Assembly: GCF_001426375.1 (NCBI RefSeq)
Contig: NZ_LMEO01000034.1
Location: 464,287-528,286 of the forward strand
Length of the DNA: 64,000 nucleotides
Reading direction: 5' to 3'
Source: Paenibacillus sp. Root444D2
GTDB lineage: Bacteria > Bacillota > Bacilli > Paenibacillales > NBRC-103111
Made by a program: the position numbers and the translations under genes. Positions 26,835-35,428 of this stretch are shown here, piece after piece. The notes beneath the pieces were generated by a model. The model was not told the DNA's origin. It saw nothing but the letters and a program-made list of their open reading frames with translations, and did not search any database. Positions within the stretch are counted from its first letter, which is position 1. Every line of letters starts with the position of its first letter.

Positions 26835-29171
26835 GTGGCAAATACGGAAGAGTTGAAGATTAAGGCTAATGAAATGGAAGAGCAACAGTTGAGCGAGACT
26901 GAGGGAAAGAAGACAAAGGCTAGTGAAGTGGATGAGACAGAGGGAACGAAGAAAAAGGCTAGTGAGTATGAGGAGCCGAGGGAGAAAGTTCAGATCTCTG
27001 AAGAAAAGAAAGCAGAGATCCAGGAGCGTATCCTGAAGCAGATCTCTGCTGAATTACAGCTGCCCGCAGGCAAAGTGAAGACAACAATGGGGCTGCTTGA
27101 TGAGGGCAACACGATTCCGTTCATCGCACGTTACCGCAAAGAGATGACAGGCGAGCTGGATGAGAATCAGCTGCGAGATATCGAGGAGCGCTTGCAGTAC
27201 TTGCGCAACCTAGAGGATCGTAAAATCGAGGTTGTTCGTTTGATTGATGAGCAGGGCAAGCTGACGGATGAACTGCGCAAATCGATTGAAGGCGCTGCGA
27301 AGCTGCAGGAAATCGAGGATTTGTACAGACCGTTCCGTCAAAAGCGCAAAACGAGAGCGAGCGTTGCCAAAGAGCGCGGTCTCGAGCCGTTAGCGGAATG
27401 GATTTGGAAGCAGCCTCGCCAAGGCTCGCTGGATCAAGAAGCTGAGCGTTATATTAACGCGGACAAGCAGGTAGGAAGCGCCGCAGATGCGATTCAAGGC
27501 GCAATGGATATTCTTGCGGAGAATATCGCGGATGATGCTAAGATTCGAGCTTGGGTGCGTAGGTATACGCATGATCAGGGGATTTTGCGTACCGAGGCCA
27601 AAGATGCTAAGGCTGAATCCGTATATGAGATGTACTATGCCTATCAAGAGCCTGTTAAACGTTTGCCGCCTCATCGCATTCTCGCGATTAATCGCGGGGA
27701 GCGGGAGGATGTTTTGAAGGTTGGTTTGGATGTTGCGGTCGATAAAATTCACGATTATATGGCTAGGCAGGTCGTCAAAGGCGATTCTGTTGTTCGCGAA
27801 GTGCTTCGCTCCGTTGTAGAGGATGCTTATAAAAGGTTACTCGCACCTTCTATTGAGCGCGAAGTGCGTGGTGAAATGACCGAGATGGGCGAGGAGCAAG
27901 CGATTAAGATTTTCGCGGAAAATCTACGGAATCTGCTGCTCCAAGCCCCGGTCAAAGGGCACGTGGTGCTGGGTGTCGATCCAGCTTACCGGACAGGCTG
28001 TAAGCTGGCCGTCATTGACGACACCGGTAAAATGCTTGAAATCGCCGTCACCTACCCGACACCACCGAATAATAAGGTGGCGGAAGCGAAGGCGAAGTTC
28101 AAGCAGCTGATCAGCAAGCACGGCGTCGAGCTGATCGTGATCGGTAATGGGACGGCTTCCCGTGAAACGGAGCAGTTTGTTGCGGAGCTGATTGCCGAGA
28201 TCAAGGAGCAGAAGCTCAAGTACTTGATCGTAAGCGAAGCGGGGGCGAGCGTGTACTCCGCGTCGAAGCTGGCGCAGACGGAGTTCCCTGAGCTCGACGT
28301 AGCCGAGCGCAGCGCGATCTCGATCGCGCGGAGGCTGCAGGACCCGCTCGCGGAGCTTGTGAAGATCGAGCCGAAGGCGATCGGCGTCGGGCAGTACCAG
28401 CATGACGTTTCGCAGAAACGTCTGGACGAGAACTTGAAGGCCGTCGTAGAGTCGGCCGTTAACCATGTCGGCGTGGACCTGAACACGGCGTCCCCGTCCT
28501 TGCTCTCGTACGTGTCGGGCGTGAACGCGACACTGGCGAAGAACATCGTCAAGTATCGCGAGGAGAACGGCAAGTTCAGCTCCCGACAGGAGCTGTCGAA
28601 GGTTCCGCGCCTTGGCGCGAAAACCTTCGAACAGTGTGTCGGGTTCATGCGGATTCCGGGCGGTCGGAACCCGCTCGACAACACCCCGATCCATCCGGAG
28701 TCTTACGACGTGGTGGATCGGCTGTTCAAGGAGCTGCGCCTGGAACTGGCGCAGCTTGGCTCACAGCAGCTGCTAGCGCTGCTGCAGACGCTGGAGCCAG
28801 AGGAACTGGCTCCTAAGCTAGGCGTAGGTGTCCCGACGATGCGGGACATCTTAGACAGCCTGCAGCGGCCTGGGCGAGATCCGCGGGACGAAGTCCCCGC
28901 GCCGATCTTCCGCACCGATGTGCTGCAGCTTGAAGACCTTGTGCCGGGCATGGAATTGACCGGCACGGTGCGTAACGTTATCGACTTCGGTGCCTTCGTC
29001 GATATTGGCATTAAGAACGATGGGCTGGTGCATATTTCCCAGCTCAAGAACGGCTTCGTAAAACACCCCATGGATGTGGTGTCCGTTGGGGACATCGTCC
29101 AAGTCTGGGTGCTTAACGTAGACGAGAAAAAAGGTCGCGTTGGCTTGACCATGAAAAAGCCTCAGCAATAA
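26835..29171 (+). CDS. tex: Tex-family RNA-binding protein
   Basis: 778 residues from GTG 26835 (GGGGGA at 26822-26827). Order of domains: an extra acidic/Lys-rich N-terminal stretch of about 50 residues with a repeated KxKASExxExxE pattern, the helical Tex_N region, a YqgF/RNase-H-like domain (VLGVDPAYRTGCKLAV), helix-hairpin-helix (VNTASPSLLSYVSGVN) and a C-terminal S1 domain (GMELTGTVRNVIDFGAFVD). Tex proteins associate with transcription and RNA turnover. The B. subtilis counterpart ydcI lies in the same neighbourhood. The last third of the gene is conspicuously GC-rich. Confidence 0.93.
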   Translation: MANTEELKIKANEMEEQQLSETEGKKTKASEVDETEGTKKKASEYEEPREKVQISEEKKAEIQERILKQISAELQLPAGKVKTTMGLLDEGNTIPFIARYRKEMTGELDENQLRDIEERLQYLRNLEDRKIEVVRLIDEQGKLTDELRKSIEGAAKLQEIEDLYRPFRQKRKTRASVAKERGLEPLAEWIWKQPRQGSLDQEAERYINADKQVGSAADAIQGAMDILAENIADDAKIRAWVRRYTHDQGILRTEAKDAKAESVYEMYYAYQEPVKRLPPHRILAINRGEREDVLKVGLDVAVDKIHDYMARQVVKGDSVVREVLRSVVEDAYKRLLAPSIEREVRGEMTEMGEEQAIKIFAENLRNLLLQAPVKGHVVLGVDPAYRTGCKLAVIDDTGKMLEIAVTYPTPPNNKVAEAKAKFKQLISKHGVELIVIGNGTASRETEQFVAELIAEIKEQKLKYLIVSEAGASVYSASKLAQTEFPELDVAERSAISIARRLQDPLAELVKIEPKAIGVGQYQHDVSQKRLDENLKAVVESAVNHVGVDLNTASPSLLSYVSGVNATLAKNIVKYREENGKFSSRQELSKVPRLGAKTFEQCVGFMRIPGGRNPLDNTPIHPESYDVVDRLFKELRLELAQLGSQQLLALLQTLEPEELAPKLGVGVPTMRDILDSLQRPGRDPRDEVPAPIFRTDVLQLEDLVPGMELTGTVRNVIDFGAFVDIGIKNDGLVHISQLKNGFVKHPMDVVSVGDIVQVWVLNVDEKKGRVGLTMKKPQQ

Positions 29172-29174
29172 GAA

Positions 29175-29218
29175 TCAGCAGCAGTTGGTAGCGTTATGCT
29201 CCCAGCTGCTTTTTTTGT
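29175..29218 (+). terminator. Terminator after tex
   Basis: GCAGCAGTTGG pairs with CCCAGCTGCT with imperfections, followed by seven T residues. Confidence 0.7.
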
Positions 29219-29234
29219 TGGCTGATCGCTGGCC

Positions 29235-29427
29235 AATTAGAGCCTCTAAAGGCTGCTATTCCTCCTGTGTTATGCCATATTCGATAAATAGAAGCTCCTA
29301 GAGACTCTTATTCTGATATAAATAAGAATTTTAATAATGAAATTTACAAATAAGAGCTTTTAGAGACTTCTATTTCAATATTTTTGATCGAAATTGCTCA
29401 AATAACAGCCTTTAGGGACTCCTATTC
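29235..29427. repeat. Four dispersed copies of a short palindromic repeat
   Basis: Copies of about 27 bases at 29235-29260, 29286-29312, 29349-29376 and 29399-29427. Each follows the plan (A)AATARSAGCyTyTAGRGRCTSYTATT, an imperfect palindrome. The same core recurs in the 115-bp repeats at 39483-39915. Confidence 0.6.
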
Positions 29428-29451
29428 GGGATCGAGGGGGTTTAGAGTGGG

Positions 29452-29875
29452 GTTACTCGTACGCCTAACCGATACCCGTTACCAACATCAGCCAAACTCT
29501 ACATCATCCTTCCTTGAGTTAATCTCACGCCCAATCAAAAGACGTTACCAACATCAGCCAAACTCCACATCATCCTTCCTTAAGTTACTCGTACTCCCAA
29601 TCAAAAGACGTTACCAACATCAGCCAAACTCCACATCATCCTTCCTTAAGTTACTCTTACGCCAAAACAAAGAGGCGTTACCAACATCAGCCAAACTCCA
29701 CATCATCCTTCCTTAAGTTACTCGTACGCCTAACCCATGAGGCGTTACCAATATCACTCAAACTCCACATCATCCTTTCTTAAATTACTCGTACGCCCAT
29801 CCAAGAGGCGTTACCCGCATCAACCAATCTCCACATCATCCTTCCTTAAGCTACTCATAACGCCCACCTCCGAGC
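29452..29875. repeat. Tandem array of 66-67-bp repeats
   Basis: Six full units begin at 29477, 29543, 29609, 29676, 29743 and 29809 with CGTTACC, preceded by a partial unit. The first 45-48 bases of each are highly conserved (CATCAGCCAAACTCCACATC then CTTCCTTAAGTTACTC) and the last 18-20 drift (C-rich, ending GA or GG). The array then decays up to about 29940. In the plus strand the 66-bp units read as 22-residue repeats for the first three units, then shift frame at the 67-bp units, so a coding role is unlikely. On the minus strand each unit has AAGGAAGG next to ATGATG. Confidence 0.8.
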
Positions 29876-29953
29876 ATCATCTCCATCACTTACCCGACAT
29901 CATCCTCTCCAACAAGTATCATCAATACTCCCCAGCATGTGAGGTTAAAGAGT

Positions 29954-30586
29954 TTATTTATGAACTCGCCCCACATCCTTCAAAGAGTAAACCATCACAT
30001 TCCGCTGACCAGCGACAAGAGATAGCATCCCCTCCAAGCATAGTCGTTTCAACCATTCTGCAGCGATACGAATATTTACATTGCATTCGGCAGCAACTTC
30101 CTGAAGTCGTACCTTGCCGCTGCGACGCTTGGCTATTTGGATGATTAGTTGCTTCCGTAACACCCACTTGTCAACCTCTAGCAAGGCGATAGGTGAGAGA
30201 GGAGGTATTTTAGCAGCAGCCTTTCTCGGTAACAACGGATAAACATTATCTTTCTGAACTACACTCTTCTTGCCTTGCCTTAATCCTGAATGTTCTTGAA
30301 CTGCACTCTTCTTGCCTTGCGCTAATCCTGGATCTTCTTGAATTACATTCATCTTACCTTGTACTAGTCCTACTTGCTCATGAACTTCACTTATCTTACT
30401 TTGCACCAATCCCAAGTGCCCAAGAACAGCGCTGTTCCTGCCCTGCCTCTCCTGAACTACCGCCATCTCTCTTAAATTCCCCCGATGAACCATCCATTCA
30501 GAACCACTCATCCAACCACCAAACCCATGACGCCCCAATCCAAGTTTACGCATTTTTCTTAACCAACCTCTTGTTTTACGTGGCAT
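29954..30586 (-). CDS. Protein with 14-residue tandem repeats and a C-terminal winged-helix-like domain
   Basis: 210 residues from ATG 30586, chosen because GGGGGAG lies just upstream on the minus strand (an upstream in-frame start at 30667 would run through a terminator). The N-terminus is basic (MPRKTRGWLRKMRK). Residues 59-114 are four 14-residue repeats of the type GLxQGKxxxVQExx. Residues about 135-205 (KQLIIQIAKRRSGKVRLQEVA, then ECNVNIRIAAEWLKRL, then MVYSL) read as a winged helix-turn-helix. It may be a DNA-binding regulator with a variable repeat spacer. I do not recognise the family. The 66-bp DNA array lies just 3' of it. Confidence 0.6.
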   Translation of the reverse strand: MPRKTRGWLRKMRKLGLGRHGFGGWMSGSEWMVHRGNLREMAVVQERQGRNSAVLGHLGLVQSKISEVHEQVGLVQGKMNVIQEDPGLAQGKKSAVQEHSGLRQGKKSVVQKDNVYPLLPRKAAAKIPPLSPIALLEVDKWVLRKQLIIQIAKRRSGKVRLQEVAAECNVNIRIAAEWLKRLCLEGMLSLVAGQRNVMVYSLKDVGRVHK

Positions 30587-30615
30587 TATTATCGACTCCC
30601 CCTTTTTTATGTACG

Positions 30616-30664
30616 AAAAAAAGCACACCCGAACCGCAGAAATTCTGCAAGATCGAGTGTGCTT
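30616..30664 (-). terminator. Terminator-like leader hairpin upstream of the repeat protein
   Basis: On the minus strand AAGCACAC (30664-30657) pairs with GTGTGCTT (30628-30621), with an inner GCAGA/TCTGC stem, followed by seven T residues. It lies between a good minus-strand promoter (30694-30722) and the ribosome site of the gene ending at 29954, so it could act as a transcription attenuator. Confidence 0.7.
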
Positions 30665-30693
30665 CACTCCGATAATCTATTACATTTATTTAC

Positions 30694-30722
30694 AGTATAG
30701 AGGGCACATTTCAAATATGCAA
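30694..30722 (-). promoter_or_regulatory. Minus-strand promoter of the repeat protein gene
   Basis: On the minus strand TTGCAT (30722-30717), a 17-base spacer and TATACT (30699-30694). Transcription would begin near 30687 and pass the leader hairpin before the start codon at 30586. Confidence 0.5.
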
Positions 30723-30796
30723 CCTTTTTTTAACAAACGTTTACTTTTTTCTGAATATAACACTTTACCCTGTTTCTCTATATAAATCAGAATTGC

Positions 30797-30835
30797 AAAA
30801 AAGCCAGCACCCGCTCCGCGCAAGTACTAGCTCTT
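30797..30835 (-). terminator. Terminator of cmpA
   Basis: On the minus strand AGCTAGTACTTGC and GCGGGTGCTGGCT form an imperfect stem followed by six T residues, starting just after the cmpA stop codon. Confidence 0.65.
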
Positions 30836-30838
30836 TTA

Positions 30839-31003
30839 TCAGAATTTACGCTTGCCCGGTCCGTCCGTCGATTGGGTATCAGGCCACTCTTCTTGTGAGC
30901 GGCGGGTGCGGTAAAAGTACCAGCTATCATTCAGCAATCGGATTTGTCTGCGGTTTTTGTTCTGGAAGGCCCGCATTAATTGATTACAGAGCCATTGCGG
31001 CAT
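30839..31003 (-). CDS. cmpA: Cortex morphogenetic protein CmpA
   Basis: 54 residues starting MPQWLCNQLMRAF, continuing with LLNDSWYFYR. This matches the pattern of B. subtilis CmpA (about 37 residues, MPxWLxxQMxxAF...QIKLLNxCWYFYR), a small sporulation protein involved in quality control of spore envelope assembly. The tail after residue 37 (SQEEWPDTQ...GKRKF) is an extension. The ribosome site AAGGGG is well placed before ATG 31003; the frame also reads upstream to 31039 but without a better site. The position next to the SprT-like gene supports the call. Confidence 0.82.
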   Translation of the reverse strand: MPQWLCNQLMRAFQNKNRRQIRLLNDSWYFYRTRRSQEEWPDTQSTDGPGKRKF

Positions 31004-31173
31004 ATGCCCATCCCCTTCTTCGCCATGTAATAATAGCATATGAAGGATTTCTTCGATGGGTGCAGGTCCTTTTGATTTGCGTTACTTTTTAGGTTTGTCT
31101 TTCTTTTTTGTTTTGCCTTACTCTTTGCTTTGTCCTACTTTTTGCTTTGTGTTTTTAATCGTACTCTTAAAGA

Positions 31174-31527
31174 TTAACCCTCAAATTCCTCTTCATACCA
31201 CTGTTCCAGTTGGGCTTGAAGCGCGCGAATTTCAGTCAATAAGGAAATAAGCGGATACGACTTTTCCTGGATGCCGGCGAAGGTCTTTTCCAAATGATTG
31301 ATGTAATCTAAACCTTGAATGAGGGTATGCGCTGTGCCAACCAATTCCAAGTCGTCGCATTCTGCAATAACACGTGGAAGCTGAGGGACAGAGTCAGCGG
31401 TCAATTTCTCTAATTCTTTGTGTAATCTTTGATTCAGAGCTGTCAATTGATAAGAGTAGGAAGAGGGCATTTCAACGAATTCTACTTGTTGTTCGAGCTT
31501 AAGAATGACATATCGCATTTGCGGCAT
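31174..31527 (-). CDS. Hypothetical coiled-coil protein
   Basis: 117 residues, acidic, predicted helical (KLEQQVEFVEM..., LHKELEKLTADS, EIRALQAQLEQWYEEEFEG). It lies upstream of cmpA on the same strand and divergent from the SprT-like gene. No strong ribosome site is visible; AAAGGA lies 16 bases from the first ATG. The length, amino acid make-up and lack of overlap with other genes support a real gene of unknown function. Confidence 0.55.
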   Translation of the reverse strand: MPQMRYVILKLEQQVEFVEMPSSYSYQLTALNQRLHKELEKLTADSVPQLPRVIAECDDLELVGTAHTLIQGLDYINHLEKTFAGIQEKSYPLISLLTEIRALQAQLEQWYEEEFEG

Positions 31528-31641
31528 AAGGGTTGTTCAAATCCTTTCTTTAGAAAGCTTTCGATCTTCTTTTCTACTTGACAGTATAGCCGTACATACG
31601 GTACAAATTCAAGTGAGAACTTGTCAAAGGAGCGAATGGGG

Positions 31642-32115
31642 ATGGAGGATCGGGAGCTGCAGCAATGGATCGAGCAGATCTCTATGGCATCGTTTGGGAG
31701 GCCTTTTGTACATCAGGCGCGATTTAACCGGAGGTTAAGGTCGACGGGCGGGCGTTATTTTACCAAATCCCATGATATCGAAATCAGTTGGATGCAGTGG
31801 GAAACATTTGGACGAGATGAGATTGAGAAGATCATTAAGCACGAACTTTGTCATTATCATTTGCATATATTAAAGCGTGGCTACCAGCATCGCGACAATG
31901 ATTTCAAAACCTTGCTGGCGCAAGTCGGAGGTACCCGGTTCTGTCGTTCGCTGCCGCGGGCTTCCCAGAAACAGTCCTATAAATATAGGCTGGAATGCGT
32001 CAATTGCAAAACCGAATACTTCCGAAAACGCAAAATGGATGTACGGAAATATGCATGTGGAAAATGTAAGGGAAAATTGAAATCGTATACACTTGACTTA
32101 GGGACGCCTTCATAA
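31642..32115 (+). CDS. SprT-like zinc metalloprotease-fold protein (YdcK type)
   Basis: 157 residues from ATG 31642, with AAAGGAG at 31626-31632. The zinc-binding helix KHELCHYHL (HExxH) is followed by a third His in the next helix, and the C-terminus carries a four-Cys zinc ribbon (CVNC and CGKC). This is the SprT-like family; B. subtilis YdcK holds the same place between tex and a tRNA cluster. Its cellular role in Firmicutes is not settled. Confidence 0.88.
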   Translation: MEDRELQQWIEQISMASFGRPFVHQARFNRRLRSTGGRYFTKSHDIEISWMQWETFGRDEIEKIIKHELCHYHLHILKRGYQHRDNDFKTLLAQVGGTRFCRSLPRASQKQSYKYRLECVNCKTEYFRKRKMDVRKYACGKCKGKLKSYTLDLGTPS

Positions 32116-32134
32116 TAAAATAAAACTTGTTCAT

Positions 32135-32210
32135 TCCCTGATAGCTCAGTTGGTAGAGCACTCGACTGTTAATCGAGTTGTCACAGGTTCGAGTCCTGTT
32201 CGGGGAGCCA
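32135..32210 (+). tRNA. tRNA-Asn (GTT)
   Basis: 76 bases with encoded CCA. The acceptor TCCCTGA/TCGGGGA pairs with one G-U, the anticodon loop contains CTGTTAA, and the T-arm is CAGGTTCGAGTCCTG. Position after the sprT-like gene is conserved with B. subtilis. Confidence 0.97.
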
Positions 32211-32217
32211 TATCTTT

Positions 32218-32306
32218 GGAGAGATACCCAAGTGGCTATAAGGGGACCCTCTGCTAAGGGGTTAGACTGCGTAAGCGGTGCGAGGGTTCGAATCCCTCTC
32301 TCTCCG
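32218..32306 (+). tRNA. tRNA-Ser (GCT)
   Basis: 89 bases with a long variable arm. Acceptor GGAGAGA/TCTCTCC, anticodon loop CTGCTAA, T-arm GAGGGTTCGAATCCCTC. CCA is not encoded. Confidence 0.96.
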
Positions 32307-32327
32307 TATTTGAATTAGCTGAAATTA

Positions 32328-32363
32328 AGCTCAATGGCTCTCATGCCGTTGGGCTTTTTTTTG
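32328..32363 (+). terminator. Terminator after the tRNA pair
   Basis: AAGCTCAATGGC and GCCGTTGGGCTT form the stem, followed by a run of eight T residues. Confidence 0.88.
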
Positions 32364-32460
32364 TTAGTGAATCACATTCATTTTTAACAGTTTTCTAACA
32401 TCTATCAAATGATTTTCCGTTATAGTGATCAAAAATAGATCAATGATGGGGGCAAATTTT

Positions 32461-34203
32461 GTGGCAAAATTGTTATCTATACGTGTACGACTCCTTTTAT
32501 TGCTAATAGTTCCATCCATGCTGTATTTAGGCACAAGTGTGTTTTTGCTGCAGCAAAGTAAGTCCAATACGAAAGTATTGGCTTCATCCCTTTATGAAAC
32601 CACGAATAAAAGCACTTCGCTTATCTTAAATGCCGATCGTGATATGTATCAGGCATTGACAGCCTACCAGCTGTTGGTTTCGGGAACGTTAACTGCGGAA
32701 GAGAAGACGAAGCAGCTTAAAGCTTTAAAAGACAATATCGATCAAACGAATACAAGGGTTGGACAAGCGGCTGATATTATGAATGCTAAACAGTTATTAC
32801 AAACAGCACATACAGAGACGAAGCTAACCATTGAGCAGAACATAGCTGGCTTTCATATGTCTTTTGACCAATGGGCGAAAGAAGCGAATGCTGTTGTTCA
32901 GTCCTCGAGCACAGGAAAAGGGATTATTAATGACGCTAAATTATTAGCAACTTTCGAAAAAGGCCGCGAGGGCATGAATCAAATCGGTGAAATTTTGGAT
33001 GCCTATGCGAAATCAAGTATTGAAGAGATTGAGAATCAAAATGATAAAATGGCAAAAACGATCTACATATCTATCGCAATTATTATCATTTTGCTCATGA
33101 CAGCAGGCTGGATGGTTATTAGTCAAATAATGAAAACGGTCAAAAACATCGTGAAAATTACCGGCCAAGTAGCGGCAGGAGATCTTCGTCATGAGCCTCA
33201 GGTTAAGTATACCAAGTGCGAACTAGGGAAAATTACAGAATCAGTAGATATTATGGTTTCGAAAATTAAAGGGTTGATCGGTACGATCGCTCACAATACG
33301 CAGTTCGTACATGACGCTTCCATCGAGCTCTCAGATAGTTCTAAGGAATCGGCAACGGCCTCAGAGCATGTCGCTACCAGTATTCAAGAAATGACGCAGG
33401 ACGTCGAGACGCAGGCAAGAAGCAGCGCAGAAACGAGCAGAGCGATTGAGGAAATGGCAATTGGGATTCAGAGAGTGGCTGAAAATTCAGGCGTTATGGC
33501 AGAGCACTCCTCCCTAACTTCACGTCATGCCGAACTTGGCAATGACTTGCTTGGGAAGCTGCAGCAGCAGATCGTGAACATGTTGAAATCGGTCGAGCAG
33601 CTCTCACAAACTGTACAATCCTTAACACGTAAATCCGATGAGATTGGTCTTATTGCATCGAGCATTACCACGTTTGCGAATCAAACGAATCTGTTGTCAC
33701 TGAATGCTTCCATCGAGGCAGCTAGAGCGGGTGAACACGGCAAAGGGTTCAACGTTGTTGCGAATGAGATTCGTAAGCTTGCCTCGCAATCTATCGAGTC
33801 AGCAGAGGGAATTAATCAGTTGATTCATGAGACGAGAGTCGAGATCGCCAGTGTTTCTAATTCCATGAATGTAACCAAGCAGGAGGCTAGTGCCGGATCG
33901 AGCATGATGCAGGAAGTGAACCAAAGCTTCCATACCATCATGCAATCGGTGACACACATCGTGACCCAAATTCATGAGACATCGGCGATCACCCAGCAAA
34001 TGTCGGCAAGCTCCGAGGAGATTTCTGCGACTATGGACCAAGCGGCAGCGAGTTCAACGCATATTTTGAACAAATCCCAAGGGGTTGCTGCTGCAACTGA
34101 GGAGCAGTTAGCGATGATGCAGAATATTGCTGCTGCCTCCGAACAGCTCAGGTCTGTAGTAAATACTTTGAATGAATCTGTTGCTTACTTTAAAATGAAA
34201 TAG
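32461..34203 (+). CDS. Methyl-accepting chemotaxis protein
   Basis: 580 residues from GTG 32461 (GGGGG upstream). The first membrane helix (LLLLLIVPSMLYLGTSVFLL) is followed by a four-helix-bundle sensor of about 160 residues, the second helix (IYISIAIIIILLMTAGWMV), HAMP, and a signalling domain with the conserved hairpin tip around ARAGEHGKGFNVVANEIRKLA. The ligand is unknown. It is a single gene between tRNA and convergent corA, ending at a shared bidirectional terminator. Confidence 0.93.
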   Translation: MAKLLSIRVRLLLLLIVPSMLYLGTSVFLLQQSKSNTKVLASSLYETTNKSTSLILNADRDMYQALTAYQLLVSGTLTAEEKTKQLKALKDNIDQTNTRVGQAADIMNAKQLLQTAHTETKLTIEQNIAGFHMSFDQWAKEANAVVQSSSTGKGIINDAKLLATFEKGREGMNQIGEILDAYAKSSIEEIENQNDKMAKTIYISIAIIIILLMTAGWMVISQIMKTVKNIVKITGQVAAGDLRHEPQVKYTKCELGKITESVDIMVSKIKGLIGTIAHNTQFVHDASIELSDSSKESATASEHVATSIQEMTQDVETQARSSAETSRAIEEMAIGIQRVAENSGVMAEHSSLTSRHAELGNDLLGKLQQQIVNMLKSVEQLSQTVQSLTRKSDEIGLIASSITTFANQTNLLSLNASIEAARAGEHGKGFNVVANEIRKLASQSIESAEGINQLIHETRVEIASVSNSMNVTKQEASAGSSMMQEVNQSFHTIMQSVTHIVTQIHETSAITQQMSASSEEISATMDQAAASSTHILNKSQGVAAATEEQLAMMQNIAAASEQLRSVVNTLNESVAYFKMK

Positions 34204-34213
34204 CTGCTAAAAA

Positions 34214-34256
34214 GGCACTCCCTGTGATTGGTGGTTCACGGTGGAGTGCCTTTTTT
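34214..34256. terminator. Bidirectional terminator
   Basis: GGCACTCC and GGAGTGCC form the stem with A5 on the left and T6 on the right, so it can stop both the chemotaxis gene and corA. Confidence 0.9.
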
Positions 34257-34258
34257 CG

Positions 34259-35188
34259 TTAAAACCAATGCTTACGTTTGAAGTAATACCACATAATACC
34301 GCTTAAGATGAGCATTAGAATCCAGACATACAGATACCCATAATCCCAACTCAGTTCGGGAATATATTTGAAATTCATACCGTACAATCCGACGATAAAA
34401 GTCAGAGGAAGAAAGATCGTACTGAAGATCGTTAAAGTCTTCATAATTTCATTCATCCGGTCGGACTTCATACTCATTTGGAGCTCGAGAAGACCGGTTA
34501 GCGATTCCCGAAAAATGTCTAAAGAATCCACGACTCGTGAGATGTGGTCCATGATATCCATGAAATAGACATCATCTTCTTCACGTGTGTAGGGGAAGGA
34601 GTGATGCGCGATAGCGGAAAGGGTAATTCGTTCCTCCACAATGACGCGGCGAAGCTGATGCATAGTTCGTTTGAGTTGGAAAATATCCTGTGCTATGCGA
34701 ATCCTAGGGTTGCTATACACGGCCTGTTCCATGCTATTCAGGCGATCATCAAAATGATCCGCAACGATGGAATAATCATCGACACAACGATCGAGTATCG
34801 CATGAAGAATGGCTCCTGGATGACGTAATCGATCTTCGACTTCTTGGCAGGTATGGTAAAGCTGATCTATGAAGGGGAGGTTGTCCTTGTATACGGTTAT
34901 CACAAAATTTGATCCGATCACGATCCCTATTTCCTGTGGCTCAAGCTGCTCGGATACCGCGAAAAAGGTTAAGAAAATGTGATTCTTATATGTATCCATC
35001 TTCGGTCGTTGGTTCAGCTTAATCGCATCCTCAACGAGTAAAGGGTGGCACTTGTATAAGTCGCCTAAGACATGTTTGACCTCATCGGGAGAGGGGTTCT
35101 CCATTCTCACCCAAGCTACTTCGTTTGGGCCGGGAACGCGTACCGTTTCCTCATGAACCGTTCCATGGGTAGATTCATAAATAAGCAT
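34259..35188 (-). CDS. corA: CorA-family magnesium transporter
   Basis: 309 residues from ATG 35188, with GAGGTGC upstream on the minus strand; a longer frame to 35320 lacks support. A large N-terminal cytoplasmic domain is followed by two C-terminal helices with the ion-selective YGMNF motif (FIVGLYGMNF) and a basic tail (KRKHWF). It takes up Mg2+ (or Co2+/Ni2+) as a pentamer. Single gene. Confidence 0.93.
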   Translation of the reverse strand: MLIYESTHGTVHEETVRVPGPNEVAWVRMENPSPDEVKHVLGDLYKCHPLLVEDAIKLNQRPKMDTYKNHIFLTFFAVSEQLEPQEIGIVIGSNFVITVYKDNLPFIDQLYHTCQEVEDRLRHPGAILHAILDRCVDDYSIVADHFDDRLNSMEQAVYSNPRIRIAQDIFQLKRTMHQLRRVIVEERITLSAIAHHSFPYTREEDDVYFMDIMDHISRVVDSLDIFRESLTGLLELQMSMKSDRMNEIMKTLTIFSTIFLPLTFIVGLYGMNFKYIPELSWDYGYLYVWILMLILSGIMWYYFKRKHWF

Positions 35189-35338
35189 GAATGACAAGCA
35201 CCTCGAGTATTTTGAATTGGACTCAGCATACCATATTTGCCCATAAGCATTCCAGATTTTGTGCTTGTCAACTGCGACAGAATCTATTATAATTACAATT
35301 GTCGTCAAAATGGGCTGCAAAGGCTTACAGACATTCGT

Positions 35339-35410
35339 GGCCCGTTGGTCAAGTGGTTAAGACACCTCCCTTTCACGGAGGTAACAGGGGTTCGAGTCCC
35401 CTACGGGTCA
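35339..35410 (+). tRNA. tRNA-Glu (TTC)
   Basis: 72 bases. Acceptor GGCCCGT/ACGGGTC with one G-U, anticodon loop CTTTCAC, T-arm GGGGTTCGAGTCCCC. CCA not encoded. Confidence 0.96.
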
Positions 35411-35428
35411 TTTTTACTTTACTACCTC

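Noticed and set aside
27924..28694. Long minus-strand frames (up to 256 codons) inside tex
   Set aside because: They lie opposite a fully convincing Tex coding region where high GC reduces stop codons; composition is Arg/Leu-rich and meaningless.
29452..29875. CRISPR array
   Set aside because: Units are 66-67 bp with a 45-48-base conserved part and drifting, mutually similar remainders instead of unique spacers; no cas genes are nearby.
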